The translations under genes and the position numbers were made by a program. The notes under the pieces are model-generated. The model had not been told where the DNA came from, did no database searches, and saw only the letters and a program-made list of their open reading frames with translations. This document shows, piece by piece, positions 28,521 through 35,976 of a DNA stretch of 35,976 nt (position 1 is the stretch's first letter; each line of letters opens with the position of its first letter). The DNA is from Anaerolineae bacterium (GTDB taxonomy: Bacteria > Chloroflexota > Anaerolineae > Aggregatilineales > J027): positions 1-35,976 of the forward strand of contig JAAUUD010000003.1 of assembly GCA_012031655.1 (NCBI GenBank), in the 5' to 3' direction.

Positions 28521-29444
28521 CTAATCTCCGAAAAGCCCGCCAGGTGCACTGGCGGGTTTTCTTTTGCGCCAACGCCCTAGGCCGGGTTTGTAATTCACGG
28601 CAAAGACCCCGCCCAGGATGAGCGCAGCCCCGGCCAGCAACGAAGCATCCACCGTCTCATTGAGGAAAATCGCCCCCAGCGCAATGCCTACAGGTGGAAA
28701 GACGTAGGTCACTACCGAGGCGCGTGTGCCCCATTGGTCCAGCAGGTAGTAGAACAGGAAGTAGGCCGCCACCGTGTTTATGACTGCCAACGTGATCACC
28801 GCCGCCAAAATGTCTGTGCTAAAGCGGCTTGCCGAGGGGAGGGGGGCGCTCACCAGGGTTAAGGGGATGATCATCACGCTAGCGGCCAGCAAGGTTGTCC
28901 CCGCAATGGTGATGGACTCGATGTGGCGCAACCGGGCACGGATGAACACCAACGCAATCCCATAACTCAGGGAGGCCCCCAGCATCATGACCTGACCGGC
29001 GAGCGGGCTGGCCCCAGCCGTCTGCAAACCGCGCCACGTTAGCATGATGATGCCCCCATAGCCAATCATCAGGCCCAGCAGGCGCGTCAGGTTTAGCCGT
29101 TCATCCTTCAGGAAGAAGTGCGCGATCACCAGGCTGAACAACGGCACCGTCGAATTTAGGATCGTAGCCAGGCTGCTGTCGATGCTCTCTTCGGCGCGGG
29201 CGATCAAGCTAAAGGGCAGGGCAACGTTCAAGAACCCGGCAATGGCGACCCCGCCCACATCGCTCCAGCGGAGCTTCGCCAGGCGGTGTGTTGCCTGCAA
29301 ATAGGCGATCATCAAGGCTGCGGCCAACCCAACCCGCAACGAAACCAGCGGCAGAGGCCCCAGCGCTTCTACCACGATTTTGATGAGCAAAAATGAAGAC
29401 CCCCAGATCAGGCCCAGGGACCAGAAGGCAAGCCACTGCTTCAT
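28521..29444 (-). CDS. EamA/DMT family transporter
   Basis: Drug/metabolite transporter superfamily permease of about 307 residues with ten hydrophobic segments in two EamA repeats (about 5-135 and 150-285). Typical marks are LIWGSSFLLIKIVVEALGP in the first helix pair and AYFLFYYLLDQWGTRASVVTYVFPPVG in the second repeat. Two ATG codons are close together. TAAGGA is ten bases before 29444 but only one base before 29453, so MKQWLAFWSLG at 29444 is chosen. The last codons lie within the hairpin that terminates the convergent lipoprotein gene. The substrate is unknown. Members of this family export amino acids, nucleosides or other metabolites. Confidence 0.88.
   Translation of the reverse strand: MKQWLAFWSLGLIWGSSFLLIKIVVEALGPLPLVSLRVGLAAALMIAYLQATHRLAKLRWSDVGGVAIAGFLNVALPFSLIARAEESIDSSLATILNSTVPLFSLVIAHFFLKDERLNLTRLLGLMIGYGGIIMLTWRGLQTAGASPLAGQVMMLGASLSYGIALVFIRARLRHIESITIAGTTLLAASVMIIPLTLVSAPLPSASRFSTDILAAVITLAVINTVAAYFLFYYLLDQWGTRASVVTYVFPPVGIALGAIFLNETVDASLLAGAALILGGVFAVNYKPGLGRWRKRKPASAPGGLFGD
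28536..28566 (+). terminator. Intrinsic terminator of the lipoprotein operon
   Basis: CCCGCCAG (28536-28543) and CTGGCGGG (28549-28556) form a perfect 8-bp stem with loop GTGCA, followed by TTTTCTTTT. Four A precede the stem, so it may also act on the minus strand, although there it lies inside the end of the EamA gene. Confidence 0.85.
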
Positions 29445-29486
29445 CGGCGGCATATCCTTACTTCAACTTCGTGCGCAGAAATGCGA

Positions 29487-29514
29487 AACCGATGGCTAGG
29501 TGCAGCCATCGGTT
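29487..29514 (-). terminator. Hairpin terminator after the STAS gene
   Basis: A perfect 11-bp stem (AACCGATGGCT with AGCCATCGGTT) around a six-base loop. On the minus strand it is followed by a weak T-rich stretch (TCGCATTTC). It separates the STAS gene from the EamA gene. Confidence 0.65.
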
Positions 29515-29560
29515 GAGGGAACAAGGGGGCGTTTTGCCCGGCGCCAGGAAAACGCGCGGC

Positions 29561-29905
29561 CTACTCAGCGATCTTGGCGCGCGCTTCTTCCTCGTTATCA
29601 ACCAGGATAATCCGTTCGGTCAGGCCCACCATGCTAAAGAGCTTTTTGTAATGAGAAGAAAGGCCATAGGCAAACACCTTCCGCCCGGCCTGGGTAGCGT
29701 CTTCGACCAGGCTAATGATCAGACCGATCCCGGCACTGTTGAGGTAATCACTGTTATCAAAGTTCAGGGATAGCAGCTCCACCTTTTCGGCAGCCAGGGC
29801 ATTATATGCGGTATAGGCAGTCTCGCGGGTCTGAGCCGTCACATCGCGTGGGAAGTCCAGAAACCCCATGCGCCCTTCTTTGCGATGTTGCACTTCCTTC
29901 GCCAT
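29561..29905 (-). CDS. STAS-domain anti-sigma factor antagonist (SpoIIAA/RsbV-like)
   Basis: A 114-residue single STAS domain of the kind that is phosphorylated on Ser by a HATPase kinase and dephosphorylated by a SpoIIE-type phosphatase. The phosphorylation loop DYLNSAGIGLIISLVEDA lies near residue 53, with Ser56 as the likely target. The start MAKEVQHRKEGRMGF is supported by GAGGAG about nine bases upstream. It lies 106 bases downstream of a gene encoding both a SpoIIE phosphatase and a HATPase domain on one polypeptide, so the three functions probably form one partner-switching module. The downstream target (sigma factor or other) is not in the window. Confidence 0.9.
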   Translation of the reverse strand: MAKEVQHRKEGRMGFLDFPRDVTAQTRETAYTAYNALAAEKVELLSLNFDNSDYLNSAGIGLIISLVEDATQAGRKVFAYGLSSHYKKLFSMVGLTERIILVDNEEEARAKIAE

Positions 29906-30011
29906 AACTTGCTCTCCTCATCTGATCTTACCCAGATCAGCCCGATTGTTGGTTCCCGAAGCGCCGCTTGATGGCAACCCGGGCCAGGCGTGTATAAAAA
30001 TTAACCTGCCC

Positions 30012-32880
30012 CTAGCGCTCTGGCGCTGAGGTTTCTCCACTTTCTGCGACCCCAGGGAGGTAAGCGACCATTTTGATCAGGTTCCCGCCATCCGGCAGAT
30101 GAAGGATCTCAAATTCATCCACCAGATTCTTAATGAAGAACAGCCCCCAGCCACGCATGTCGCCCAGGCCAGGTGCAGGTAGTACGTTCGAAAGCGCTTT
30201 CTGGCCGCTATCCGAGATGCGGATTTCCAGCCCATTTGGCGCAGCGCTCAGCAGAACGCTCACCGAGCGCGAAATATCTTCGGCGTTGCCGTGTTCGATG
30301 GCGTTCATGCAGGCTTCGGCCACAGCCGTCTTGATGTCTTCGATACGTTCTTCTGAAAACCGACTTCACGGGCAATAGCGTCCACTGCGCCCCGCGCCAC
30401 CATTTCAAAGCCAAGCTGGCTGGGCAAAAGAGTTCCACATTCCGTCGTGGCATACCCGGGTCTCCGTAGACTATCGGCGCAAATTTCTTTCGAGACAGCT
30501 CAACCTCATCCTCGGGCTCCTCCGTTGGGGCTTCGGTCATAGCGCTGTCAATTCCGGCAGCGCCTTCCACCTCCAAGTTTGGCTCCGAGGGCGGGGCTGG
30601 TTGGTAGTGAAGGGCACGCAACACCAGGATGGTTGTATCATCCTGAGGGTCTAGCTCCCCAAGGTGCTCCTCCACAGACCTTTGAATTGTAGCAAGGACT
30701 TCTGCTGCTGTCACGTTTTCTGGCAGGGCGTTCAGCAGGCTTTCGATGCGGTCGAAGCTATACATTTCTCCCAGGTTATTTTGCGCTTCGACCACCCCAT
30801 CCGAAAACATAACCATCAAACTGCCGGGCAGGAGCTTGATGGAACGGGCCGAGTAGAGCATGCTGGTAGAAACCCCCAGCGGATACCCCCCGATAGGGAC
30901 GGTATCAAAAAGGCGGGTCCCAGCCAGGCGCAGGTAGGGCTGGACCATCCCGGCATTGGCAATATCCAGCATGCTCTCCTGCGGGTCATAAATCGCCAGG
31001 ATCAACGCGCTGTTCATATCATTCTGGCGCATACGGTCAATCAAGCGCACGTTGAGCGCTTGCAGCAGCTCAGAAGGATGCGTATGGCGGGTGCTTTCAT
31101 CACGCATGGCGGTGGTGATGACCGCCATCAGCAGCGCCGCCGGGATACCCTTGCCCTGGACGTCGCCAATGGCAATCACCAGCTTGCCATCCGGCAAGGT
31201 GATGTATTGATAGTAGTCGCCGCTTACCTGCCGCGCCGGGAGGGAGGTGGAAACAATCTCCAACTGAGGGAGGTCCGGGGCGCTGGGGGGGAGCAAGCTG
31301 GTTTGGATACCGCGTGCAATGACCAGCTCTTGCTCAATGCGGTTGACTTCTAGCTCATAGACCCGTGCATTCTGGAGGGCAATACTGGCTTGGTCTGCAA
31401 ACGTCTCGGCCAGTTCGATGTCTTCGCCGCTAAAGCGGTGCTTTTGATGGCTGTTGATGCCCAATACGCCCACCAATTGCTCGCGCACGCGCAGCGGCAC
31501 CCCAACCCAGGAACCAATCTCTTCTGCACTGCCAGCCAGATGAGACCAGCGTTCGTCTATGGTGGTGTCGTTGATGACCACGGTCACCCCGCGTGCGATG
31601 ACCTCGCGCGCGGCACGTGCTTCGTCAATCTGGAGTGTGGGTTGTTCAAGGCTGTGGTTGCCATTGGCGCTGCGGTAGGCTGCCGAGCGCAACTCCTGGT
31701 CTTCAACCAATAAAATGGTGGCGCTATCGTGCGGCACCAGCAGCGCGAGTTCGTCCAGAATGCGTTGCAGCACCGTACCCACATCCAGGCTGGAGTTCAG
31801 CACGCGGCTGGTTTCTAACAAACTGCGCATGGCCAGCCGCCGTTGCTCTTCCAGGCGGAGGGTGCGCCCTTCCTCTAGCAACCGATACGAGAAGGTGCTA
31901 CCCAGCACCAGCACGCACAAGGCAGAAAACACCCCGAACACGTTCAGCAAGAGTAACGTTGTGCTTACTTCGTCTTCCAGTGCTTCGCTTTGGTCGCTGC
32001 TCAGGAAGATAATGAATGCCTCGTTGAGCACGTTGGCAGGCGCGATGGCAGCTTCGCGCACCACATCATCCACGGAATAGCTGCGGTTGATGGGTTCTGC
32101 CAGTTGGGTCAGGCTCGTTAGCGGAGCCTCCTGAAAGGCTGCTTGCAAGTTGGGTTCTGGTAAGGAACTATACTGGAGCGTCCCTGTACCATTCACCACC
32201 CAGACCTGCCCGGTTTCAGCCAGGTCCAGAAAGCTAAACAAATCGGCAAAAAGGGCATTGAGGTCCACCTGAGCCACCAGAAACTCCGTGTTTAGGCTGG
32301 TGGAGTCCACTGGCACAACCAACAAAACTTGCGATGGTGGGAGCATCTCGCTGCGCGTTAGAATTGCCGGAATATCGGCTGTAACGCGTTGACCCTGGCT
32401 GGTTAGGGGCGACCAGCTCTGCTGGGATGGTGTAGCTATAGTCTGCTGGGTCTTCCAGGGTTGTGATGACCGCATGCATGGCTTCAGGATAGGCATACAG
32501 GGCCGACCCCGGAAGTCAAAACGGGTGATGCTCACCAGCGCACCCGGCGGATACTCTAAACTGGCCGCGGCCAGAGCCTCGCGGGCGTCAGCCTGGCGGG
32601 TGACGGATACCGCGCGGATGTCTTCACGACTGGCCAGGCTAGAGAGATCGCCCTCCAGGCTAGTCAGGGTGACCTGGGTTTGTTGCGAAAGGGAAGTGAC
32701 CAGTTGCAGTTGAGAGGTCTGGAAGCGCTCCAGGGCTGTGTCTTCAATGGTAGCAGCAGCCAGTCGGGTCAGGGCAATAACACCAAACATCAGGACCAGG
32801 GTAATTACAACAGATAGGATGGTAAGGCGCTGTCTTTGCAAGCCTACTTCTCCCTCGATGCCCAGCCTTGCATGCCTCAT
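30012..32880 (-). CDS. Membrane sensor with GAF, SpoIIE-type phosphatase and RsbW-type HATPase domains, several frame breaks
   Basis: About 956 residues when repaired. TM1 (about 18-40) and TM2 (about 295-320) flank an extracellular sensor region. A GAF domain (about 365-500) and a PP2C/SpoIIE phosphatase (about 520-755) follow. The phosphatase has ARQVSGDYYQY, IAIGDVQGKGIPAALLM, MVMFSDGVVEA and DDTTILVLR. After an acidic linker comes a HATPase domain with the N-box EACMNAIEHGN, ISDSGQ and MRGWGLFFIKNLVDEFEI. Frame breaks at 32500-32502 (one base short) and 32393-32395 (one extra) offset each other, restoring ALYAYPEAMHAVITTLED-like sequence. Two more at A-runs 30426-30429 and 30356-30359 join the HATPase domain. 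ATG at 32880 or GTG at 32886 may start it. No ribosome binding site is clear. Confidence 0.83.
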
Positions 32881-32975
32881 TGGCACGCCAAAAATACGCC
32901 TGCGCCATGCCAGAATGTATCAAGAAGGCCAGCGATAATCAAATTAAATTAAGTTAACACGCTTGGTCGCTAGGC

Positions 32976-33437
32976 TTAACGTAACTTTCCCATTTCGCGG
33001 ACTGCATCCAGCGCATCCAGGGTCAGATTGGCCGTGGGGACTTTCAGGTTGTAGTTTAGAATCTGGCGGTTGATGGCGCGGATCTGGTCCTGAAACGCGC
33101 TTTCGGCGGCCTTCAGATCATCCTCAGCCGCCCATTGTTGCCGGACCCGGTGTTCATCATAGCGCATCCGCTGGAGGCGCTCCTGGGCTTGTTTCCAGCG
33201 GCGGCAGGCCCGTTGCCAGCCTTGCCGTGCACGGTCTAGCGCTTGCTCAAGGTCCTGTCGTTCTGCAATCCAGGGGGGCAGCACTTCATTATCCGCCATG
33301 ATCTTGTTCGCCAGGCGGTCTTCCTCTGGCACCAGGCGCGAGAGGTCCAGCGGAAGGCGCTTCCCGGCGCTGTTCAGGTTCTCAAAATCGCCCCGCTCCA
33401 TGGCTTTGCGAATGTGTTCATCTGCAATGTCGGGCAT
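32976..33437 (-). CDS. DUF1992 (DnaJC28-like conserved domain) protein
   Basis: A 153-residue protein of the PF09350 type. The N-terminal signature reads DEHIRKAMERGDFENLNSAGKRL, with the usual Asn/Gly spacing, then LANKIMADNEVLPPWIAERQD. The rest is highly charged and helical and probably a coiled coil (about 55-130), ending YNLKVPTANLTLDALDAVREMGK. Human DNAJC28 shares this domain, but no J domain is present here. The bacterial role is unknown. GGGGAG seven bases before the ATG is a good ribosome binding site. The LysM gene ends 20 bases upstream, so the two form an operon. Confidence 0.88.
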   Translation of the reverse strand: MPDIADEHIRKAMERGDFENLNSAGKRLPLDLSRLVPEEDRLANKIMADNEVLPPWIAERQDLEQALDRARQGWQRACRRWKQAQERLQRMRYDEHRVRQQWAAEDDLKAAESAFQDQIRAINRQILNYNLKVPTANLTLDALDAVREMGKLR

Positions 33438-33457
33438 GGTGCTCTCCCCTTGCCGTG

Positions 33458-34492
33458 CTAATTGCTGCCCGGCGTTCCAAAGTCGATGATCTCTCCGCCT
33501 ACCGTAAAGGTCGCTTGTAATTCTCCCTGATCATCGTATAACATGACGGTTTCGCCCACTTCCCACATGGGGCTGCTCTGGTTCCAGTAGAGGAAGCCCG
33601 GCGTATTGGTGCCGGTGCGGGTTTGGACGCGGATTAAGCTCCCCGGCACCAGGCGCACCGCTGGAAAAGTGAACAGGTTGCCCTGGCCGTCTTCCAGGGT
33701 CCAACCGCTCAAGGCAATTTCGCCGCTCAGGTTTTGCAGCACCACCTGTTCACGGGTAATGTCTCCGGCATTTTCCACGGCGACGATGGCCACTTCGGGG
33801 TTTTCTACGGTGGGTGGCAGTTCTGCTGTCGGCGCGATGAAGGTCAGGTTGAAGGTGGGACGCGGGGTAATGGTCGGGGTGGGGGTGGCATCCGGTTGGC
33901 AGGTTGGGCCAGGGACGAGCAATTCCTGGCCAATTTGCAGGATGGTTTGATCTGTGATGTCGTTAAGCACCAGAAGCGCCGGGAGGGTCACACCAAAGCG
34001 GTTGGCGATGGTGCTGGCTGTATCGCCTGACTGGACGAAGTATCGTTCGCAGCCATCCTCCGGTTGTGGAGTGCTGGCCCCCGTGGCATTCTGAGCAACG
34101 CTGCCGCTGGGTGCGCCCGGCAAGCTGGGGATGAGTTGCGGCGGCAGCGTGGGCAGGTCATCGCTGCTGGAGGCGGGCACGTTTGGGGTGGCGTTGGTGG
34201 TGGGGATGAGGCCCGCCCCGCCACCGGAAGCGGTGTTGGGGGCCTGGGTAAGCTCGCGCGCTGCTGCGGTGATGGTCAACGCCTGGGCATCCACGGTTTG
34301 CTGGAGCGCATCTGCCGAAAGGGGCTGGTTAGGGTCTGGGGTCGCGGTCACCACGATGATAATTGTTGGGCGGGCGCGGGCTTCTTCGCCACTGTCATCT
34401 GGCGAGAAGAACGTGATCACACCAAAGGCCACCCCAATTGAGACGACCACATTGATCAGAAGAAAGAGTGCGCCGGTCTGCCGTCTGCCCAT
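33458..34492 (-). CDS. Secreted/membrane-anchored LysM and lamin-tail domain protein
   Basis: About 344 residues. The start MGRRQTGALFLLINVVVSIG is set by AAGGAA six bases upstream of 34492; the longer open frame beyond it overlaps the divergent pyrK region and lacks support. A single N-terminal hydrophobic segment (about 8-30) anchors or exports the protein. A Pro/Thr/Ser-rich linker follows. A LysM domain (YFVQSGDTASTIANRFGV, then LNDITDQTILQIGQELLVPG) lies near residues 150-200. After another TPTPTITPRPT linker, an immunoglobulin-like lamin-tail domain (VVLQNLSGEIALSGWTLEDG to the end) fills the C-terminus. LysM suggests binding to peptidoglycan or another glycan at the cell surface. This architecture is common in Chloroflexota. 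Confidence 0.86.
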   Translation of the reverse strand: MGRRQTGALFLLINVVVSIGVAFGVITFFSPDDSGEEARARPTIIIVVTATPDPNQPLSADALQQTVDAQALTITAAARELTQAPNTASGGGAGLIPTTNATPNVPASSSDDLPTLPPQLIPSLPGAPSGSVAQNATGASTPQPEDGCERYFVQSGDTASTIANRFGVTLPALLVLNDITDQTILQIGQELLVPGPTCQPDATPTPTITPRPTFNLTFIAPTAELPPTVENPEVAIVAVENAGDITREQVVLQNLSGEIALSGWTLEDGQGNLFTFPAVRLVPGSLIRVQTRTGTNTPGFLYWNQSSPMWEVGETVMLYDDQGELQATFTVGGEIIDFGTPGSN

Positions 34493-34649
34493 GCTGGTTT
34501 CCTTATCTGTCGGCGCGCTATCGTCAGATGTTTGATGATGCGCTTGCGCCTGCATACTAGCACAGCGCCTGGGCCGGGGCAACCGACAACAGTTGCCCGC
34601 GCCATCGATCCCCACTACACTCAGAGCGACATCAAGTGAAGGAACAGCC

Positions 34650-35392
34650 ATGCGCGAAACAGAAGCCCTGGTGGAGCGGGTCTGGCGGTTGGCGCCCCGT
34701 GTGCAACGGATGGAAGTGGTCATCGAACCCGCTCTGGAGCAAATTGAGCCTGGACAGCGCTTGCTGGGGATGCCCCCAGCGCGCAATTGGCAGCCCTACC
34801 TGCGCGATGCCCTTTTCCGGTCAAACGGGAACAAAGTATCCTCACGCTGGAGTACCCTGGCGAGCAACGCTATAACGCCGGAGATGTGATCAGCCTGCTG
34901 GGGCCAGTAGGCAGCCCTTTGCCCTGGGTGCGCGGCGCAGGCAAGCGCTTGTTACTCATCGCGCACCAGGCCGCGCCCACGCCTTTGCTCTTTTTGGCGC
35001 AGCGTGCCGTGGAAGTTGCCGCCGAGGTGGTGCTGGTGCTGCTGGGCCCGGCCAGCGAATATCCCTTTACCGGGGTGCCTCCGGCGGTTGAGGTGCTGCA
35101 AAGCGAGCCAGACGGCACCTGGAACGACGCGACCAATGTGCTATCCTGGGCAGACCAGCTCTTTGTGGTGGCAGACGAGGCCCTGTGGCCAGAGGCCTTT
35201 AGCCAGGTCTATCACCAAATTCAGCAGCAACGCAGCACCGTTCCGGTGAACTTCGTCTTTGGGGTGTTTGACCTGCCTTTCCCGTGTGGCACTGGCGCAT
35301 GCCTGGCCTGCATGGTGCGCTGCAAAACCACCAACCGCCTGGCCTGCAAAGAAGGCCCCGCCCTTGACCTCACCGAAGTGCTGCTGGCATGA
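34650..35392 (+). CDS. pyrK: Dihydroorotate dehydrogenase electron transfer subunit-like protein, frame broken near 34815
   Basis: Iron-sulfur flavoprotein partner that would pass electrons from PyrD to NAD. The ATG at 34650 follows GAAGGA. The frame runs to LRDALF, then fails; one base added around 34813-34818 (TTTTCC) gives PVKREQSILTLEYPGEQ and continues to 35392. The C-terminal Cys cluster PCGTGACLACMVRCKT...ACKEGPALDL is the [2Fe-2S] signature of PyrK. The NAD-binding middle part is visible as KRLLLIAHQAAPTPLLFLAQ. The FAD-binding N-terminus is divergent from the classical RxYS motif. The gene overlaps pyrD as ATGA, the expected partner. Repaired length is about 247 residues. Confidence 0.83.
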
Positions 35393-35976
35393 TCGAACTC
35401 ACACATTCCCCCAAAAACGCGTTGTTAGTAGCCCACCCTGTGCTCATTGGAGCGGGTTTTGTGGGTTGGGATGGCTCTGCTTATCGGCGCCTGTTGCCGC
35501 TGGATCAGTTCGGCGCGCTCATCACGCCGCCGCTCTCGCTGACGCCGCGTCAACCAGCCTCCGGGGTGCGCGTGGTCCCTACTCCCGTCGGATTTTGCTG
35601 CACACCGGGTTGCCGAACCCTGGTGTGCAACGGGCGCTGCGCGAAAACGATGATAAGTGGAAGAAAAGCCCTATCCCAGTAGTGGTGCACCTGGTTGCAG
35701 AGTCAGCGGAACGGGTGGCCCAGGCGGTTCAGGTTCTGGACCGTAGCCCCAATTTAACCGGGATCGAGCTGGGGCTGCATGATGAAGTGGAGCTACAGGA
35801 GGTGCACCGCCTCATCGGGGCTGTAGCGCGCCAATTCGGACCTGCCCGTTCTGGTCAAGGTGCCCTTATATCGGGCGACATTCACAAGGTGCTCTAGATT
35901 TACTAGCTGCCCTATGTTGGCCACTGCGGCTCGTGGCATTCGCCCCTAGTGTTACCACCCACCGCGACAAGGATGC
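35389..35976 (+). CDS. pyrD: Dihydroorotate dehydrogenase-like protein, 5' part only, several frame breaks
   Basis: Partial gene running off the window. It starts MIELTHSPKNALLVAHPVLI and reads GFVGWDGSAYRRLLPLDQFGALITPPLSL, then VRVVPTPVGF. At the T-run 35593-35596 one more base gives FLLHTGLPNPGVQRAL, a characteristic dihydroorotate dehydrogenase segment, and then IPVVVHLVAESAERVAQAVQVL. Near 35838-35839 one G fewer restores DLPVLVKVPLYRAT. The frame is again uncertain after about 35878, where LDLLAA and LVLPPTATRM-like stretches occur in other frames. The identity is supported by its overlap with pyrK. Whether it is a functional orotate-pathway enzyme or a divergent paralogue cannot be judged from this fragment. 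Confidence 0.68.

Noticed and set aside
33458-34786. Longer version of the LysM/lamin-tail protein beginning at 34786
   Set aside because: The extra 98 residues are antisense to pyrK, lack a signal, and precede a start at 34492 with a good ribosome binding site and a membrane segment.

Overview
The window looks like a chromosomal segment of a Chloroflexota bacterium, probably Anaerolineae or a close relative. This rests on the style of the 16S sequence, on Thr/Pro/Ala-rich surface proteins (LysM plus lamin-tail, and a large lipoprotein with TATPTP-type linkers), and on informational genes placed around one rRNA operon. The lineage is an inference from pattern recognition, not from a search.

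Layout. 1-3982 (+): GT2 glycosyltransferase, WecA/MraY-type phosphoglycosyltransferase, NAD-dependent sugar epimerase, prmC. 3979-4952 (-): two coupled unknown genes. 5040-7410 (-): GT4 glycosyltransferase and a Wzx-type flippase. 7486-13650: chromate transporter, SirB1-like protein, tRNA-Arg, a glycerol-1-phosphate dehydrogenase-like protein overlapping rnhB, rluD, a small unknown protein and an M20 peptidase. 13805-19440 (+): a SUV3-like RNA helicase, then dnaX-ybaB-(small membrane protein)-recR. 19441-25052: rRNA operon 16S-tRNA-Ile-tRNA-Ala-23S-5S. 25143-28505 (+): HAD phosphatase, TusA-like protein, large lipoprotein. 28521-34492 (-): EamA transporter, STAS protein, a SpoIIE phosphatase fused to a HATPase kinase domain, a DUF1992 protein and a LysM/lamin-tail protein. 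34650-end (+): pyrK and a partial pyrD.

Most unusual region. The rRNA operon carries promoter plus structured-leader modules. Two diverged copies of a pseudoknot-like element lie ahead of 16S. The second copy follows a good sigma70-type promoter and runs into an intrinsic-terminator-like hairpin still upstream of 16S. The 16S-23S spacer repeats the plan: a TTGACA promoter, a foldable segment and another terminator-like hairpin ahead of 23S. This suggests attenuation or antitermination control of each large rRNA, and I do not recognise the element as a known RNA family.

Quality caveat. At least seventeen single-base frame breaks are visible in otherwise well-conserved genes, many in short homopolymers. 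Each can be repaired by one base to restore a canonical protein end and, in several cases, the 4-bp overlap with the next gene. They are best read as indel errors in the assembly, not gene decay. Coordinates for those genes are given for the repaired reading.
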